From positions 806,001 to 870,000 of the forward strand of contig OZ245848.1 in NCBI GenBank assembly GCA_965228955.1: a stretch of 64,000 nt of DNA, given 5' to 3'. Both the position numbers and the translations under genes were made by a program. The number at the start of each line of letters is the position of its first letter. Within the stretch, counting starts at the first letter, position 1. The notes under the pieces were generated by a model. That model searched no databases, was not told the DNA's origin, and saw nothing but the letters and a program-made list of their open reading frames with translations. This DNA is from JANSWY01 sp965228955 (lineage in GTDB: Bacteria > Bacteroidota > Bacteroidia > Cytophagales > Cyclobacteriaceae). Of the stretch, positions 27,871-37,300 are shown piece by piece.

Positions 27871-27901
27871 AAATTAAAAAAGCCAGGTATTTCTACCTGG
27901 C
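27871..27901 (-). terminator. Rho-independent terminator on the minus strand
   Basis: An 8-bp perfect stem, GCCAGGTA (27882-27889) and TACCTGGC (27894-27901), with a TTTC loop. Read on the minus strand it is followed by TTTTTTAATTT. It lies 33 bases after the stop of the small minus-strand frame at 27934, which supports that frame being transcribed. Confidence 0.75.
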
Positions 27902-27933
27902 CTCAACCTTCTGTACTAATGTCGTCTTTTTAC

Positions 27934-28059
27934 TTATTGCTCTTCTTCTATGTACTGGTTAGACTTAGCTGGATTTAGTCTTACTGGTACAAGTACTTCT
28001 TTTTGCTGATTGTTAAATAAGTTCTGTAGTAGTTGGAAGAATAGCCTTTTTCTTTTCAT
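27934..28059 (-). CDS. Possible 41-residue basic peptide gene
   Basis: ATG 28059 opens MKRKRLFFQLLQNLFNNQQK, then EVLVPVRLNPAKSNQYIEEEQ and a TAA. The frame is open further upstream to 28320, but that part looks non-coding (His/Lys/Ser-rich, no hydrophobic order) and overlaps the divergent AraC gene. The strong minus-strand terminator just downstream indicates a short transcript here. It may instead be a small RNA with an accidental frame. The 250 bases upstream to 28312 show nothing else. Confidence 0.4.
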   Translation of the reverse strand: MKRKRLFFQLLQNLFNNQQKEVLVPVRLNPAKSNQYIEEEQ

Positions 28060-28312
28060 TGCTGTATTGTTGAAAGATCTTGTGTTTGTATTTCTCTTCC
28101 AAATTCGGGATAAATTACTGGACTTCAAAGGCCGTTTAGACGGGTGATGCCTATGTTTCGACGAACATTTGAATTCACCGGATAACCCATTTTTCAGTCT
28201 GAAATAGGGGGAAACAAACTTAAGAATGATATAAGAACGAACCTTCAATTTGATACTCGATATAGAAATCAGAATTGAAAGTTTTAAATTTATATGAGGA
28301 TTAAATTTTGTT

Positions 28313-29464
28313 ATGATCACATTCTATTGGTATGATATAATATTAGTTCCCGGAATTGCGCAAGGAGTATTTTTATCTTTCATGTTATTCCGACTGGATA
28401 AAAGAAACATTAGTGCCAATAGATTACTTGCCATCATTATTGCTATGGCCGCAGTTATGCTGGTCGGAAGAATGGTTTGGGCAAGATATCCTCCAGATTT
28501 GTCTTACCAATGGAGTCTTATTCCAGATACTACAATATTTCTGTTTGGTCCTTTGATTTACTTTTACATCAAGAGACTACTTTTTAAGGAACAAAATGGG
28601 ATTCCATTTTTTCACTTTATCCCTGCTATTACACATTTGGTAATTGTAGGTTTTATGTTTCAATACACCAAGCAGGATTATGATTTGCTTGTATACAGAG
28701 GACATCTCAATTCATATTTTCTGACTCTTGAAGAAATTGCCATAGTTCTAAATATCATTTATTGGATATTGGGATATTTATTGATCAGAAAGTACCTGAA
28801 ACAAGGAAGTGAGAACCTGTCGTTTAAACAGAATACAGTCAACTACCTGCTTTATCTGCATTTTGCTATCCTTATTTGTTTAGCAATGTGGCCTATCGGT
28901 TTTGTGCACAGAGTTTGGTTTCGAGGCGTTTTGTCATTTATTGATTATGATCTAATATGGACTACTATTCCATTATTCATTTATGTTGTTGGCTACTATG
29001 CTTTGAAACAACCGGAGCTATTCAGGTTACACATAGAAACCCCAACAGCTAAACTTCAAATCAACCGGCTGAAAGAGGAGGAAACTAATCAGCTAAAGAA
29101 GGCGCTGGAGATAGTAATTAATGATGAGAAAATTTATCTGAAAAATGACCTAACTCTATCAGTGTTGGCTAAGTCTATCGGGGCGTCCTCTAACAATGTA
29201 TCGTGGTTGCTTAATGAAGTCTATGGTAAAAGCTTTTATGATTACATAAATGGATTGAGAATTGGAGAGTTCATCACCAAGATTGAGAACAAGGAGCACT
29301 CAAAGAAAACGCTTCTGGCTTTAGCTATGGAAGTGGGATTTAACTCAAAGTCCACTTTCAACAAAGCATTCAAATTGGAAAAAGACAGTAGTCCTAGCGA
29401 GTATATCAAGAATAATCAACTTTCTGCAGAAAACGCCGAATACAAGCTCCCAGAGGCTGTTTAA
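28313..29464 (+). CDS. AraC-family regulator with N-terminal membrane sensor
   Basis: A 383-residue protein with about seven hydrophobic helices in the first 240 residues (YDIILVPGIAQGVFLSF, LLAIIIAMAAVMLVGRM, and so on). A cytoplasmic AraC-type DNA-binding domain of two HTH motifs ends the chain: LTLSVLAKSIGASSNNVSWL and ALAMEVGFNSKSTFNKAFKL, then SPSEYI. This membrane-bound AraC architecture is typical of Bacteroidota. It is followed 86 bases later by an NHL-repeat lipoprotein that may be its target. Confidence 0.88.
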   Translation: MITFYWYDIILVPGIAQGVFLSFMLFRLDKRNISANRLLAIIIAMAAVMLVGRMVWARYPPDLSYQWSLIPDTTIFLFGPLIYFYIKRLLFKEQNGIPFFHFIPAITHLVIVGFMFQYTKQDYDLLVYRGHLNSYFLTLEEIAIVLNIIYWILGYLLIRKYLKQGSENLSFKQNTVNYLLYLHFAILICLAMWPIGFVHRVWFRGVLSFIDYDLIWTTIPLFIYVVGYYALKQPELFRLHIETPTAKLQINRLKEEETNQLKKALEIVINDEKIYLKNDLTLSVLAKSIGASSNNVSWLLNEVYGKSFYDYINGLRIGEFITKIENKEHSKKTLLALAMEVGFNSKSTFNKAFKLEKDSSPSEYIKNNQLSAENAEYKLPEAV

Positions 29465-29550
29465 AAAAGTTCGACTGTACCCAAACGGTCGATTAGTACT
29501 CTTTTAGCGCATAAAATTGCAACATGTTAAACGCTAAAATTAAGTACAAA

Positions 29551-30888
29551 ATGACTATTCAAGATTTACTAAAAAAGATAATGCTTTTTTTAGTTCTAAG
29601 TTCAACTGCAACAGCACTAGTTTCATGTGAGGATGATGAAGGAGATATGGATACAATAGAGGAGCCGGAGGAGTTTGTAAGTGAAGATTATGAAACAACC
29701 ATATCACTGGTTTCTGATATTTCGGAGAATGGAAATGCCAGTGATATTTCTATAAATCTACTAGGGGCATCTGCTTCAGAAAATATCTCTGAATATCGAA
29801 TAATTGTCGCAAAGTCGGAGACTGAGGAATCTGCAATGGAAACTGATGCCGCTTCATTGAACTCTGACAGATTCTTGTCAGTGCCAAACAATGCAAACAT
29901 CTTCGAAAATATTGTATTAGATGAGAGTCAACTGGATTTTGATGGGAATGCCATTACCAATGGAGTGTCATACAGAATATGGATTTTAACAGTCGGCAAA
30001 TTTGAAAATGAAGATGTATTTGTTCTATCTGAACCATCTGCAGCATTTACACTTGAAAGAAAAGCTTTGGTTACTACGTTGGTGTCATCTATTGATTCGA
30101 ATGACGCTTTGACAATTGATAGTGAAGGTAATATCTACGCGTCAGAATTTGGAACATGGACGGCTAATGGTGGTCTAGGTACAAAAATCCTAAAAATCAC
30201 TCCAGAAGGAACTGTTACAGATTATGCAACGGATATGTCAGGACCGCTAGGAATTACAATTGATGATGAAAACAACCTTTATGTAATTGATGGAAATAAT
30301 GGTTCAACTGGTAACATCGTGAAAATTGCTCCCAATGGAACAAAAACCACAATTGCTACACTCAATGGATGGCCAGCAGGAATTGTAAAGGACGCGGATG
30401 GTAGTCTTTATGTGTCGAATTATAACCTTGCAGTATTGCACAAGATTGATTCTGATGGGAATGTAAGTGTGATATCAAATGACACCAATCTTATAGGATG
30501 TGTAGGGATAGATCTAGATGAAAACAACAATATAATCCTTGGAAATTATAATGATGGAAGTATTTATAGTGTGAGCCAAAGCGGTGTTGTTTCAACCATC
30601 ACCAGAATCGCTGGACTACCTGATTTCTTCGCATTAGGGTATATCACGTATGCTGAAGGCTTTGTGTACGCTACAGGAATTGGAACCAATAGAATCTACA
30701 AAGTAGATCTAGAAGGAAACACTGAAGTATTCGCTGGGAATGGAAGTGGAGCAACTGTAGACGGATCAGTAGATAACGCGTCTTTTAACGGTCCAAACGG
30801 AATCGTTGTGGATGAAGAAAATGATGTAATGTACATTCAGGATTGGGGTGCTCAGGCATTGAGGAAAATAGAGATGCTTGAAGAATAA
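29551..30888 (+). CDS. Lipoprotein with NHL-type beta-propeller
   Basis: Start taken at ATG 29551 (MTIQDLLKKIMLFLVLSS); ATG 29524 is in frame but lies close to a possible -7 box (TAAAATTG near 29512). The lipobox is ALVSC. Residues about 40-160 form an Ig-like beta domain. Residues 170-445 are NHL/SMP-30-like repeats with recurring DSEGNIYASEFG, DDENNLYVIDG, DADGSLYVSNY, DLDENNNIILGNY and NGPNGIVVDEENDVMYIQD blades. Propellers of this kind act in surface binding or as lactonase-like enzymes. No active-site signature is apparent. Confidence 0.82.
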   Translation: MTIQDLLKKIMLFLVLSSTATALVSCEDDEGDMDTIEEPEEFVSEDYETTISLVSDISENGNASDISINLLGASASENISEYRIIVAKSETEESAMETDAASLNSDRFLSVPNNANIFENIVLDESQLDFDGNAITNGVSYRIWILTVGKFENEDVFVLSEPSAAFTLERKALVTTLVSSIDSNDALTIDSEGNIYASEFGTWTANGGLGTKILKITPEGTVTDYATDMSGPLGITIDDENNLYVIDGNNGSTGNIVKIAPNGTKTTIATLNGWPAGIVKDADGSLYVSNYNLAVLHKIDSDGNVSVISNDTNLIGCVGIDLDENNNIILGNYNDGSIYSVSQSGVVSTITRIAGLPDFFALGYITYAEGFVYATGIGTNRIYKVDLEGNTEVFAGNGSGATVDGSVDNASFNGPNGIVVDEENDVMYIQDWGAQALRKIEMLEE

Positions 30889-31012
30889 ACTTGGTTAGCA
30901 ATTTCTGGGGGAGTACAATTACTTGCCTGTAAGGAACTTCCTCAGAATATTTTCTTATATTTACTATCCCTTCTTCATGATATGTATTCAATAACCAAAT
31001 GAATATGTCATC

Positions 31013-31402
31013 ATGACTTTTACATCAAGAAAGCTTAAGTACGAATCAAGAAACATCGTTCAGGAACTACATGACTCACTAACTGAGAACCAATTCTTCC
31101 TTGACCCCCAATTAAACATGAAGCAGGTCTGCAAATTAATCAACTGTAGTCCACGAAAACTCAGGAGTGTTCTCAAAGATGAGATGCAGATGAAGTTTAC
31201 AGATTTCGTCAATCACGCTAGAATCAACCATTTCCTTCTTATGGTGGAAAATGATACCCTCAGGAGAATGTCGATCTGGGGAATCGCCCAGGAATCAGGT
31301 TTTGGGACCAAGAATACTTTTTATGAGGCCTTCAAGAAGATCAAAGGAACCACTCCGGCTAATTACTTAAGGGAGCTGGAAGAGTTTAGAAAAGTAGGGT
31401 AG
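31013..31402 (+). CDS. Stand-alone AraC-type DNA-binding domain protein
   Basis: A 129-residue protein consisting almost only of the AraC double HTH. LNMKQVCKLINCSPRKLRSV is the first recognition helix region, and MSIWGIAQESGFGTKNTFYE with FKKIKGTTPANYL the second. No ligand or membrane domain is present, so it resembles a SoxS/MarA-like short regulator controlled by its own level. Its TAG stop is followed at once by a purine-rich repeat (31404 onward). Confidence 0.82.
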   Translation: MTFTSRKLKYESRNIVQELHDSLTENQFFLDPQLNMKQVCKLINCSPRKLRSVLKDEMQMKFTDFVNHARINHFLLMVENDTLRRMSIWGIAQESGFGTKNTFYEAFKKIKGTTPANYLRELEEFRKVG

Positions 31403-31403
31403 T

Positions 31404-31463
31404 AGGAGTTTGAAGAGGGAAGACCAGAGAGCGAAGTTGGAAGTTTGAAGACGGGAGCCTAAG
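31404..31463. repeat. Purine-rich GAAG-type spacer repeat abutting a stop codon
   Basis: Directly after the TAG of the AraC-type gene comes a run of units such as GAAGAGGGAAGACCAGAG, GCGAAGTTGGAAG and GAAGACGGGAG. This is the same vocabulary as the terminal repeats in the paa spacers (41649, 45185, 46566, 51827). A weaker echo (ACATGGAAGCTCGAAGTTGG) closes the gap near 31578-31597. The 357-base gap 31403-31759 has no gene. Confidence 0.6.
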
Positions 31464-31507
31464 TTTTTAGAAACAGAGACTAGGAATTTTAACAGCTCTA
31501 TTGGAAC

Positions 31508-31671
31508 GTTCTGATTCCCTCTCCTTGAGGAGGGAAGGGAGTGCCCGAAGGGCGGGGGAGGTGATTGCCTGAGTTGGAACATGGAAGCTCGAAGTTGGAT
31601 AGAGATATTGATTAACAGACTGATAAAGAAGATCCATAAGGTCCCCCTTGGAGAAGGGGGTTAGGGGGATT
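31508..31671. repeat. Two C/G-run hairpin repeats of the Bacteroidota dispersed type
   Basis: First unit (about 31508-31561): CCTCTCCTTGAGGAGGGAAG, then GCCCGAAGGGC and GGGGGAGGT, with two small stems. Second unit (about 31640-31671): GTCCCCCTTGGAGAAGGGGG followed by TTAGGGGGAT. Sequences of this form recur between genes in many Bacteroidota genomes. Whether this genome has more copies cannot be seen from here. Confidence 0.55.
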
Positions 31672-31759
31672 GATAAACTAGTTGAAATCGTCCTGCATGA
31701 TTTCCTTATTTCGGATTTAAAAATTCATTATCTTGAAGCAAACCGAAATCTAAACCACA

Positions 31760-33598
31760 ATGAGACTCACTTTTAACCTAGTAATTCTATCTCTATTTAC
31801 ACTTCTTATAAGTTGCGGAGAACCATCTGAAAAAGCCACAAGATATTATTTGGATGAAGAGAATTCTTTTATCAATACCACAGACAGTATTCCACAAGTA
31901 ATCATATCTAGTATTGTACCTATAGAATTAGATATAAATTTTGCGACACTTGACGAAGGTGGGAGTCATGCAACTTTGAATGGAGTTGCCAAGTTGGGAG
32001 CCGACATGGATGGTGATGGAATCAAGGAAATCATATTTGAGCAACTTACTGAGGATTACGATACGATATACGGAAAAAGATCGATCCTTCAACTCAGAAA
32101 TGGTAGACTTAAGGAATTACTGAATGTAAGAGTCAATGTTAATAAGACAGCCTGTAATGATATTCTTGGGCGTGATCAGAAAATTTCATTTGATACAACC
32201 TCATTTGAAAGACCTACTGTTGTAGTAAGTGGTAGATATGGATATTCCGGAGGTATTAATTGTCAGGATTATGTCTTAAGTACCATGGAGTATTTCTACG
32301 ATTTACCTCAAAATCAGGCTTATCCAAGACAGCAATATAACCTTTGCTCTGTGGATGGAAATAAACTTAATTTATCTAAATTTTATGCTTTTTCTCCATA
32401 CAAAGTTCAGAATGCTATGGGTGCTAATTCACCTTATCATGGCATTTATAGCAGATTAAGTACTATTCAGGATTGCGATAACATTGGAAACGGTTTGGAG
32501 TACCTGGAGAAAATATCTGGACTGAAATACCTGAATAGAAGCTCCAGAAATAAACGAGATGATTTACTTGATTACATCGGTGAAGAGTATCAAAACATTA
32601 ATCCGGCTTTTGTAAAGTGGGCAAGCAATAACCTAATTCCTGATCCAGATGATAAGCAGGTTAATGGGTTTAGCTACAAGTGGCTATATGATTATGTATA
32701 TAAGAATCAAACCAGACTGTTAGCTGTTGCACGTCTTCAGTTGCTTCTTGAGGGTAAAGAAACTGCGATAAAGACATATGCACAAAGAGCCCATACGCTG
32801 TATTACGATGAAAATGAAGGTGTCAGGAGAAGAAGGGATAACTATAATGAATTTAACTATTACCTGGATCAGAAGCATAACGCAGTTAATACCCTAAATG
32901 AAGACTTTAGCTTGGTTGAAGGTGGTTATGCAGAGCGAAACGACTATGGGTTCTGGGCACGTAGAATGCTTGATGGATCTGATAAGGCCATTTGGGATGC
33001 GTTGGTTAAGATTTTTAATAACTACGATAAGGAATGGTATGAAGAAAATTTCGTTAATAAGAAGTGGAAAGGCATGACGGATATTGCTCAAAATGAGTAC
33101 GACAGCCTAAAACTGATTGCTGATCAAAAAGAAACAATTCTGGGACCAGATATGGTGCCAAGTGAGATGGCAGTACAAAATAATCTAGGTGTAGTTATTA
33201 ATCTGGAAAATGGTGAAACAAAGGAGTACAAAAATGTTAATAGCGATGGGGAAAGCTATGCTCATTATACCATTGAAGGTTTATGGCCAAAGAAAAACAG
33301 TGTGATCGTTAATTATGGCGGTTGGGAATGGGGAGAAACATATGTTGTTGATCTGGCCGATGGAGAGGTTAAAGCGTTTACAGGTAATATTGAAACCAAT
33401 GAAGAGGCTACTCTTCTTGCAGAGCAGGTTGAAGAGATGGACTTCACTGCAATGAATCTGTACTCCTGGTCTAATGGACAATGGGTTAAATCTCAATCCT
33501 TCGAAGGAGTATATTTTTCTGGAGGTTTCTGGCATGAAGGTGAGTTTTATTTCAAGTCGGGAAAAAGCTTTCTGAAATATGGTAATGTCGAGTTGTAA
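31760..33598 (+). CDS. Large lipoprotein of unknown function
   Basis: MRLTFNLVILSLFTLLISC carries the lipobox Cys19. Residues 82-90 (DMDGDGIKE) form a calcium-binding FG-GAP/EF-like loop within a beta region (about 60-200). The middle (about 260-420) is helical and charged. The C-terminal 180 residues are beta-rich (VINLENGETKEYKNV, VIVNYGGWEWGETYVVDLAD), resembling a partial propeller. No family is recognised. It stands 130 bases upstream of the propeller-chemoreceptor gene on the same strand; shared control is possible but not shown. Confidence 0.7.
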   Translation: MRLTFNLVILSLFTLLISCGEPSEKATRYYLDEENSFINTTDSIPQVIISSIVPIELDINFATLDEGGSHATLNGVAKLGADMDGDGIKEIIFEQLTEDYDTIYGKRSILQLRNGRLKELLNVRVNVNKTACNDILGRDQKISFDTTSFERPTVVVSGRYGYSGGINCQDYVLSTMEYFYDLPQNQAYPRQQYNLCSVDGNKLNLSKFYAFSPYKVQNAMGANSPYHGIYSRLSTIQDCDNIGNGLEYLEKISGLKYLNRSSRNKRDDLLDYIGEEYQNINPAFVKWASNNLIPDPDDKQVNGFSYKWLYDYVYKNQTRLLAVARLQLLLEGKETAIKTYAQRAHTLYYDENEGVRRRRDNYNEFNYYLDQKHNAVNTLNEDFSLVEGGYAERNDYGFWARRMLDGSDKAIWDALVKIFNNYDKEWYEENFVNKKWKGMTDIAQNEYDSLKLIADQKETILGPDMVPSEMAVQNNLGVVINLENGETKEYKNVNSDGESYAHYTIEGLWPKKNSVIVNYGGWEWGETYVVDLADGEVKAFTGNIETNEEATLLAEQVEEMDFTAMNLYSWSNGQWVKSQSFEGVYFSGGFWHEGEFYFKSGKSFLKYGNVEL

Positions 33599-33728
33599 GG
33601 CTTAATCTGATCAGTAACCCTTTACTTGTGGTTTTATAACGGTAGAATCCTGCCACTCAACGATTTAGCTGTGAATATTGTGTGATTTTTCGTATCTTCT
33701 GCATAGCTCGTAAAAACCACATACAATA

Positions 33729-36700
33729 ATGACTAATTACGCAAAAATTCTGTCCATTATGGTGGGTGTACTATTCACATGTGCCCATCTAAACTCATAT
33801 TCTCAAACCAATAGCTACAAGTTTGACATTATTAATATAGACAATGGTTTATCTGATGGAACTGTATTTTGTTCCGTTGTTGACCAACATGGGTATCTGT
33901 GGATTGGAACATCCAAGGGTTTAAATAGATATGATGGCTACCAATCAACAATATTCCGGCATGAATCGGAAAACCCAAATTCAATTATCGGTGATTATAT
34001 TAATTGCCTGGCAGTTGACAAGTCTGGTAAAATATGGATTGGAACAAATGACGGCATCAGCGTTTTTGATTGGGAGACAAATGACTTTATAAACTACTCT
34101 AATCAAATTGAAGGAGGTATTGTCAATGAAATACTCCCGGATAATAACGGAAAAGTTTGGATAGCATCCTCAAATGGCGGGCTATATCTTTTTGATGGAA
34201 AAGATTTCAAGTCATACAACACTGGCAATAGTAATCTCTCTTCCAATAAACTAATGTCTTTATACCTTGACGCATCAGACAGGTTATGGTTGGGAACAGG
34301 CTCTACAGGAGTTGATATGTTTAATATTAATACAGCATCATTCACTCATTATCCATTTCGTAATGGCATTTCTGGAATAGAAGTACGAGATATAACAGAA
34401 GATAGATCTGGTCAAGTTTGGGTTGGTGGAATGGGAACTGGGATCATGGTTTTAGATCCCATCAAAGGTGAATTCACCAATATAAAATTTGACACCAAAA
34501 AATATGGTGTCAACTCCAACGCAATTACCTCTTTGTTTAAAGATGATAAAGATAAAATCTGGATTGGCTCTGATGGGGGCGGTATAAAAGTATATGATCA
34601 AAACACTAAGGACATTGAATTTATTCAGAATGATGCCTTTGAGAGGAAAAGTCTTACAAGTAATGCTGTACTAAGTATTACCGGAGATGGGATGGGTAAT
34701 ATTTGGATTGGGACTTATAAACATGGGCTTAACCGTTTCAGCCATTTATCCTCAAAATTCATTACCTACCGAAATAAGGTGAATGATGTGAATAGCCTAA
34801 GTAATAATAGTGTACTTGCAATGTGCGAGAAATCAGATGGAAACATTTGGATTGGTACTGATGGAGGAGGCTTGAACTTGTTTGATCCCAAAAACAATCA
34901 ATTCAGTATTTATAAACATGGAGATTCCAAAAACTCACTAAGCTCAAATGTCATCAAAACTATTTATGAGGATAAGGATGGTGTTTTATGGATGGGAACA
35001 TATCTGGGAGGGTTAATCAGATTTGACCCAAAAACAGAGACTTTTCAGACTTTTATAAATGACCCTGAGAACCCACAGAGTATTGGTTCTGATATGGTCT
35101 GGGCTATTGAAGAAGATGAACAAGGTTTTTTATGGATTGGGCTACTAAGAAATGGCATTGATAGATTCGATCCAGGGACTGGTGTTTTTAAGCACTATAC
35201 TCACATAGAATCCGATAAAAACTCAATTGGCGCTGGTGACATTCGGACTATTCTCAGCGACAGTAAAGGAAATTTATGGGTAGGAACCGATGGAGGAGGC
35301 TTAGCTAGGTTTAATCCGGAGGAAGACAACTTTACCAGATACAGAAATGATCCTGGAAATACCAGTTCAATTCCTGGAGATGAAGTAAGAGTTATTTTTG
35401 AGGATAGTCAAAATAAGTTGTGGATTGGGACTGATAAAGGGTTCGGTCAATTCGATGTAAATGCCGAAAAATTCTATTTGTCAGAAGCCAATTCATCTTT
35501 GAGTAGTCTCGTAATTAGCGGAATTCTGGAAGATGAATCAGGTGAATTGTGGATTAGTGGGGATAAAGGAATCGCAAAAGTTGATCCAGGAACAAATTCA
35601 GTAAAGACTTATGATAAAAACGATGGTCTGCAAGGGAATGAGTTCAATTATGACGCAGCACTAAAGACAAGAAACGGTAACATGTACTTTGGTGGAATCA
35701 ACGGTTTTAGCAAACTAATGCCCGATTTACTCGTCGAAAACCCAATCGACCCAAAAATACAGATAACCGATATTGCAGTATTTAATCAATCTATTGCTGT
35801 AGGTGATACATTGAATAATCGTGTGATCCTGGGTGAAAACCTGCCTTTCATTAATGAACTAACTCTCACTCACCGAGAGAATATCTTTTCTATAGAATTC
35901 GCAAGCCTGGATTTTACTGCACCAGGTAGGAATCAGTATAAATACATGTTAGAAGGTTTTGACATGGATTGGAATTATGTGTCATCGGATGAACGGAAAG
36001 TAAGTTACATGAATCTATCTCCCGGAAATTATATGTTTAAAGCCACTGGGACTAATAGTGATGGAAAATGGTCTTCAGAAACCAGATCTGTAGAAATTAA
36101 AGTACTTACGCCCTGGTGGTCAACCTTTTGGTTTAGGGGGCTGGTGTTTTTGATGGTTGCTCTCAGTTTGTTTCTTACTTATAAATGGCGGTTGATGATT
36201 TTAAGGAATAAAAATAGAATTGAACAGAAGCTGAAGCAGGAAAGAGCCATTGAATTAAAGAAGATGGTGAAAATACTTAAAAGGAACAGTCAGCAACTTT
36301 CTACTTCCGGAGATCAGCTGAAATCGAAATCAGGTCTTCTAGCATCAGATGCCGAAAAACAAAATCAAACTGCGAGGTATATTGAGGCGGATGTGGAAAG
36401 CATGGCTGGTTACATTAAGAAAAATACTGAGAATGCACTTGTTACCAATAATATCAGCAAATCAGCACTTGAAGAGCTTGAAGGGATTCATTCTGCAACA
36501 AGGAGTAATATTGAAGAGATTAATTCAATTTCTGAAAAAGTATCAATTCTTGAAGAGATTTTTAATCAAACTAATATCCTAAGCATAAACGCTTCAATAG
36601 AGGCAGCAAAAGCCGGAGACTATGGAGGAGGATTTGCTGTAATTGCGGGTGAAGTAAGAAAATTGGCACAAAAGAGTGCTCTTGCTTCAGAGGAAATAAT

Positions 36701-36986
36701 GAACTCTGCTAAAAAGGGAGTAGCTGAAACTGGAAAGGTAGGAAAGATGATCAATGATTTTATTCCTGAAGTCAGAAGATCGGCTCAATTGATACAAGAG
36801 ATTTCTCAAAGCAGTGAACATCAAAATGATGCAATAGAAAATATCAATTCATCTCTTAAAGAGTTCTTTAAAATTTCCAGAAAAAACTCAGCCATCTCCT
36901 CTGAGATTCACTCAATATCAAGTGAATTAGATGCACTGGCCAAAGAATTGAATGAACAGATGATGGAATTGGAAGTGGAAGTCTGA
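33729..36986 (+). CDS. Two-component propeller / Y_Y_Y sensor fused to a chemoreceptor signalling domain
   Basis: A 1085-residue transmembrane protein. After a signal peptide (about 1-25) come 14 reg_prop repeats of the type GKIWIGTNDGISVFD, enough for two seven-bladed propellers (about 30-700). A Y_Y_Y domain follows (about 710-795: YKYMLEGFDMDWNYVSSDE), then one membrane helix (about 799-820). Propellers of this kind are the periplasmic part of hybrid sensor kinases for glycans. Here the kinase is replaced by a methyl-accepting chemotaxis-type helical hairpin whose tip is NQTNILSINASIEAAKAG, starting at N946, with GGGFAVIAGEVRKLA. No HAMP domain, His kinase, ATPase or receiver is present. 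It probably controls a CheA/CheW complex or another partner; none is encoded nearby. Confidence 0.9.
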   Translation: MTNYAKILSIMVGVLFTCAHLNSYSQTNSYKFDIINIDNGLSDGTVFCSVVDQHGYLWIGTSKGLNRYDGYQSTIFRHESENPNSIIGDYINCLAVDKSGKIWIGTNDGISVFDWETNDFINYSNQIEGGIVNEILPDNNGKVWIASSNGGLYLFDGKDFKSYNTGNSNLSSNKLMSLYLDASDRLWLGTGSTGVDMFNINTASFTHYPFRNGISGIEVRDITEDRSGQVWVGGMGTGIMVLDPIKGEFTNIKFDTKKYGVNSNAITSLFKDDKDKIWIGSDGGGIKVYDQNTKDIEFIQNDAFERKSLTSNAVLSITGDGMGNIWIGTYKHGLNRFSHLSSKFITYRNKVNDVNSLSNNSVLAMCEKSDGNIWIGTDGGGLNLFDPKNNQFSIYKHGDSKNSLSSNVIKTIYEDKDGVLWMGTYLGGLIRFDPKTETFQTFINDPENPQSIGSDMVWAIEEDEQGFLWIGLLRNGIDRFDPGTGVFKHYTHIESDKNSIGAGDIRTILSDSKGNLWVGTDGGGLARFNPEEDNFTRYRNDPGNTSSIPGDEVRVIFEDSQNKLWIGTDKGFGQFDVNAEKFYLSEANSSLSSLVISGILEDESGELWISGDKGIAKVDPGTNSVKTYDKNDGLQGNEFNYDAALKTRNGNMYFGGINGFSKLMPDLLVENPIDPKIQITDIAVFNQSIAVGDTLNNRVILGENLPFINELTLTHRENIFSIEFASLDFTAPGRNQYKYMLEGFDMDWNYVSSDERKVSYMNLSPGNYMFKATGTNSDGKWSSETRSVEIKVLTPWWSTFWFRGLVFLMVALSLFLTYKWRLMILRNKNRIEQKLKQERAIELKKMVKILKRNSQQLSTSGDQLKSKSGLLASDAEKQNQTARYIEADVESMAGYIKKNTENALVTNNISKSALEELEGIHSATRSNIEEINSISEKVSILEEIFNQTNILSINASIEAAKAGDYGGGFAVIAGEVRKLAQKSALASEEIMNSAKKGVAETGKVGKMINDFIPEVRRSAQLIQEISQSSEHQNDAIENINSSLKEFFKISRKNSAISSEIHSISSELDALAKELNEQMMELEVEV

Positions 36987-37233
36987 TTTTTTGTGATTTT
37001 TTCGTCTAAAAAAATGACTCGTTCATCGAATCTATTTAGAGAGATTAAGTTGTAGAAACGTTTGCAGAAACAATTTATTAACATTCTATACGGAATTATA
37101 TATGGTAAAATCCTTAAGATTGGAATATAATATTGTTTAGGCGCGGTAAATCGAATTAATTTCAATGTATTTTGAGGTAAATTCAATTAATTAATCATTT
37201 TATTGACAATTAACTAACAAATAACATTAATAG

Positions 37234-37264
37234 TTGCGTATTTCATAATTCATATTCAATTTTG
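37234..37264 (+). promoter_or_regulatory. Candidate promoter of the small secreted protein at 37301
   Basis: TTG at 37234-37236 and CAATTTTG at 37257-37264 (one base from TAnnTTTG) are separated by 20 bases, placing transcription start about 30 bases before the ATG. The whole 314-base gap 36987-37300 is strongly AT-rich without any gene. Confidence 0.4.
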
Positions 37265-37300
37265 CATTGTAATTCATAATTACTCAAGCAGTTAAGGACA

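Noticed and set aside
28060..28320. Upstream half of a 128-codon minus-strand frame
   Set aside because: Composition is non-coding and it overlaps the start of the AraC-type gene; only the last 41 codons, before the terminator, look plausible.
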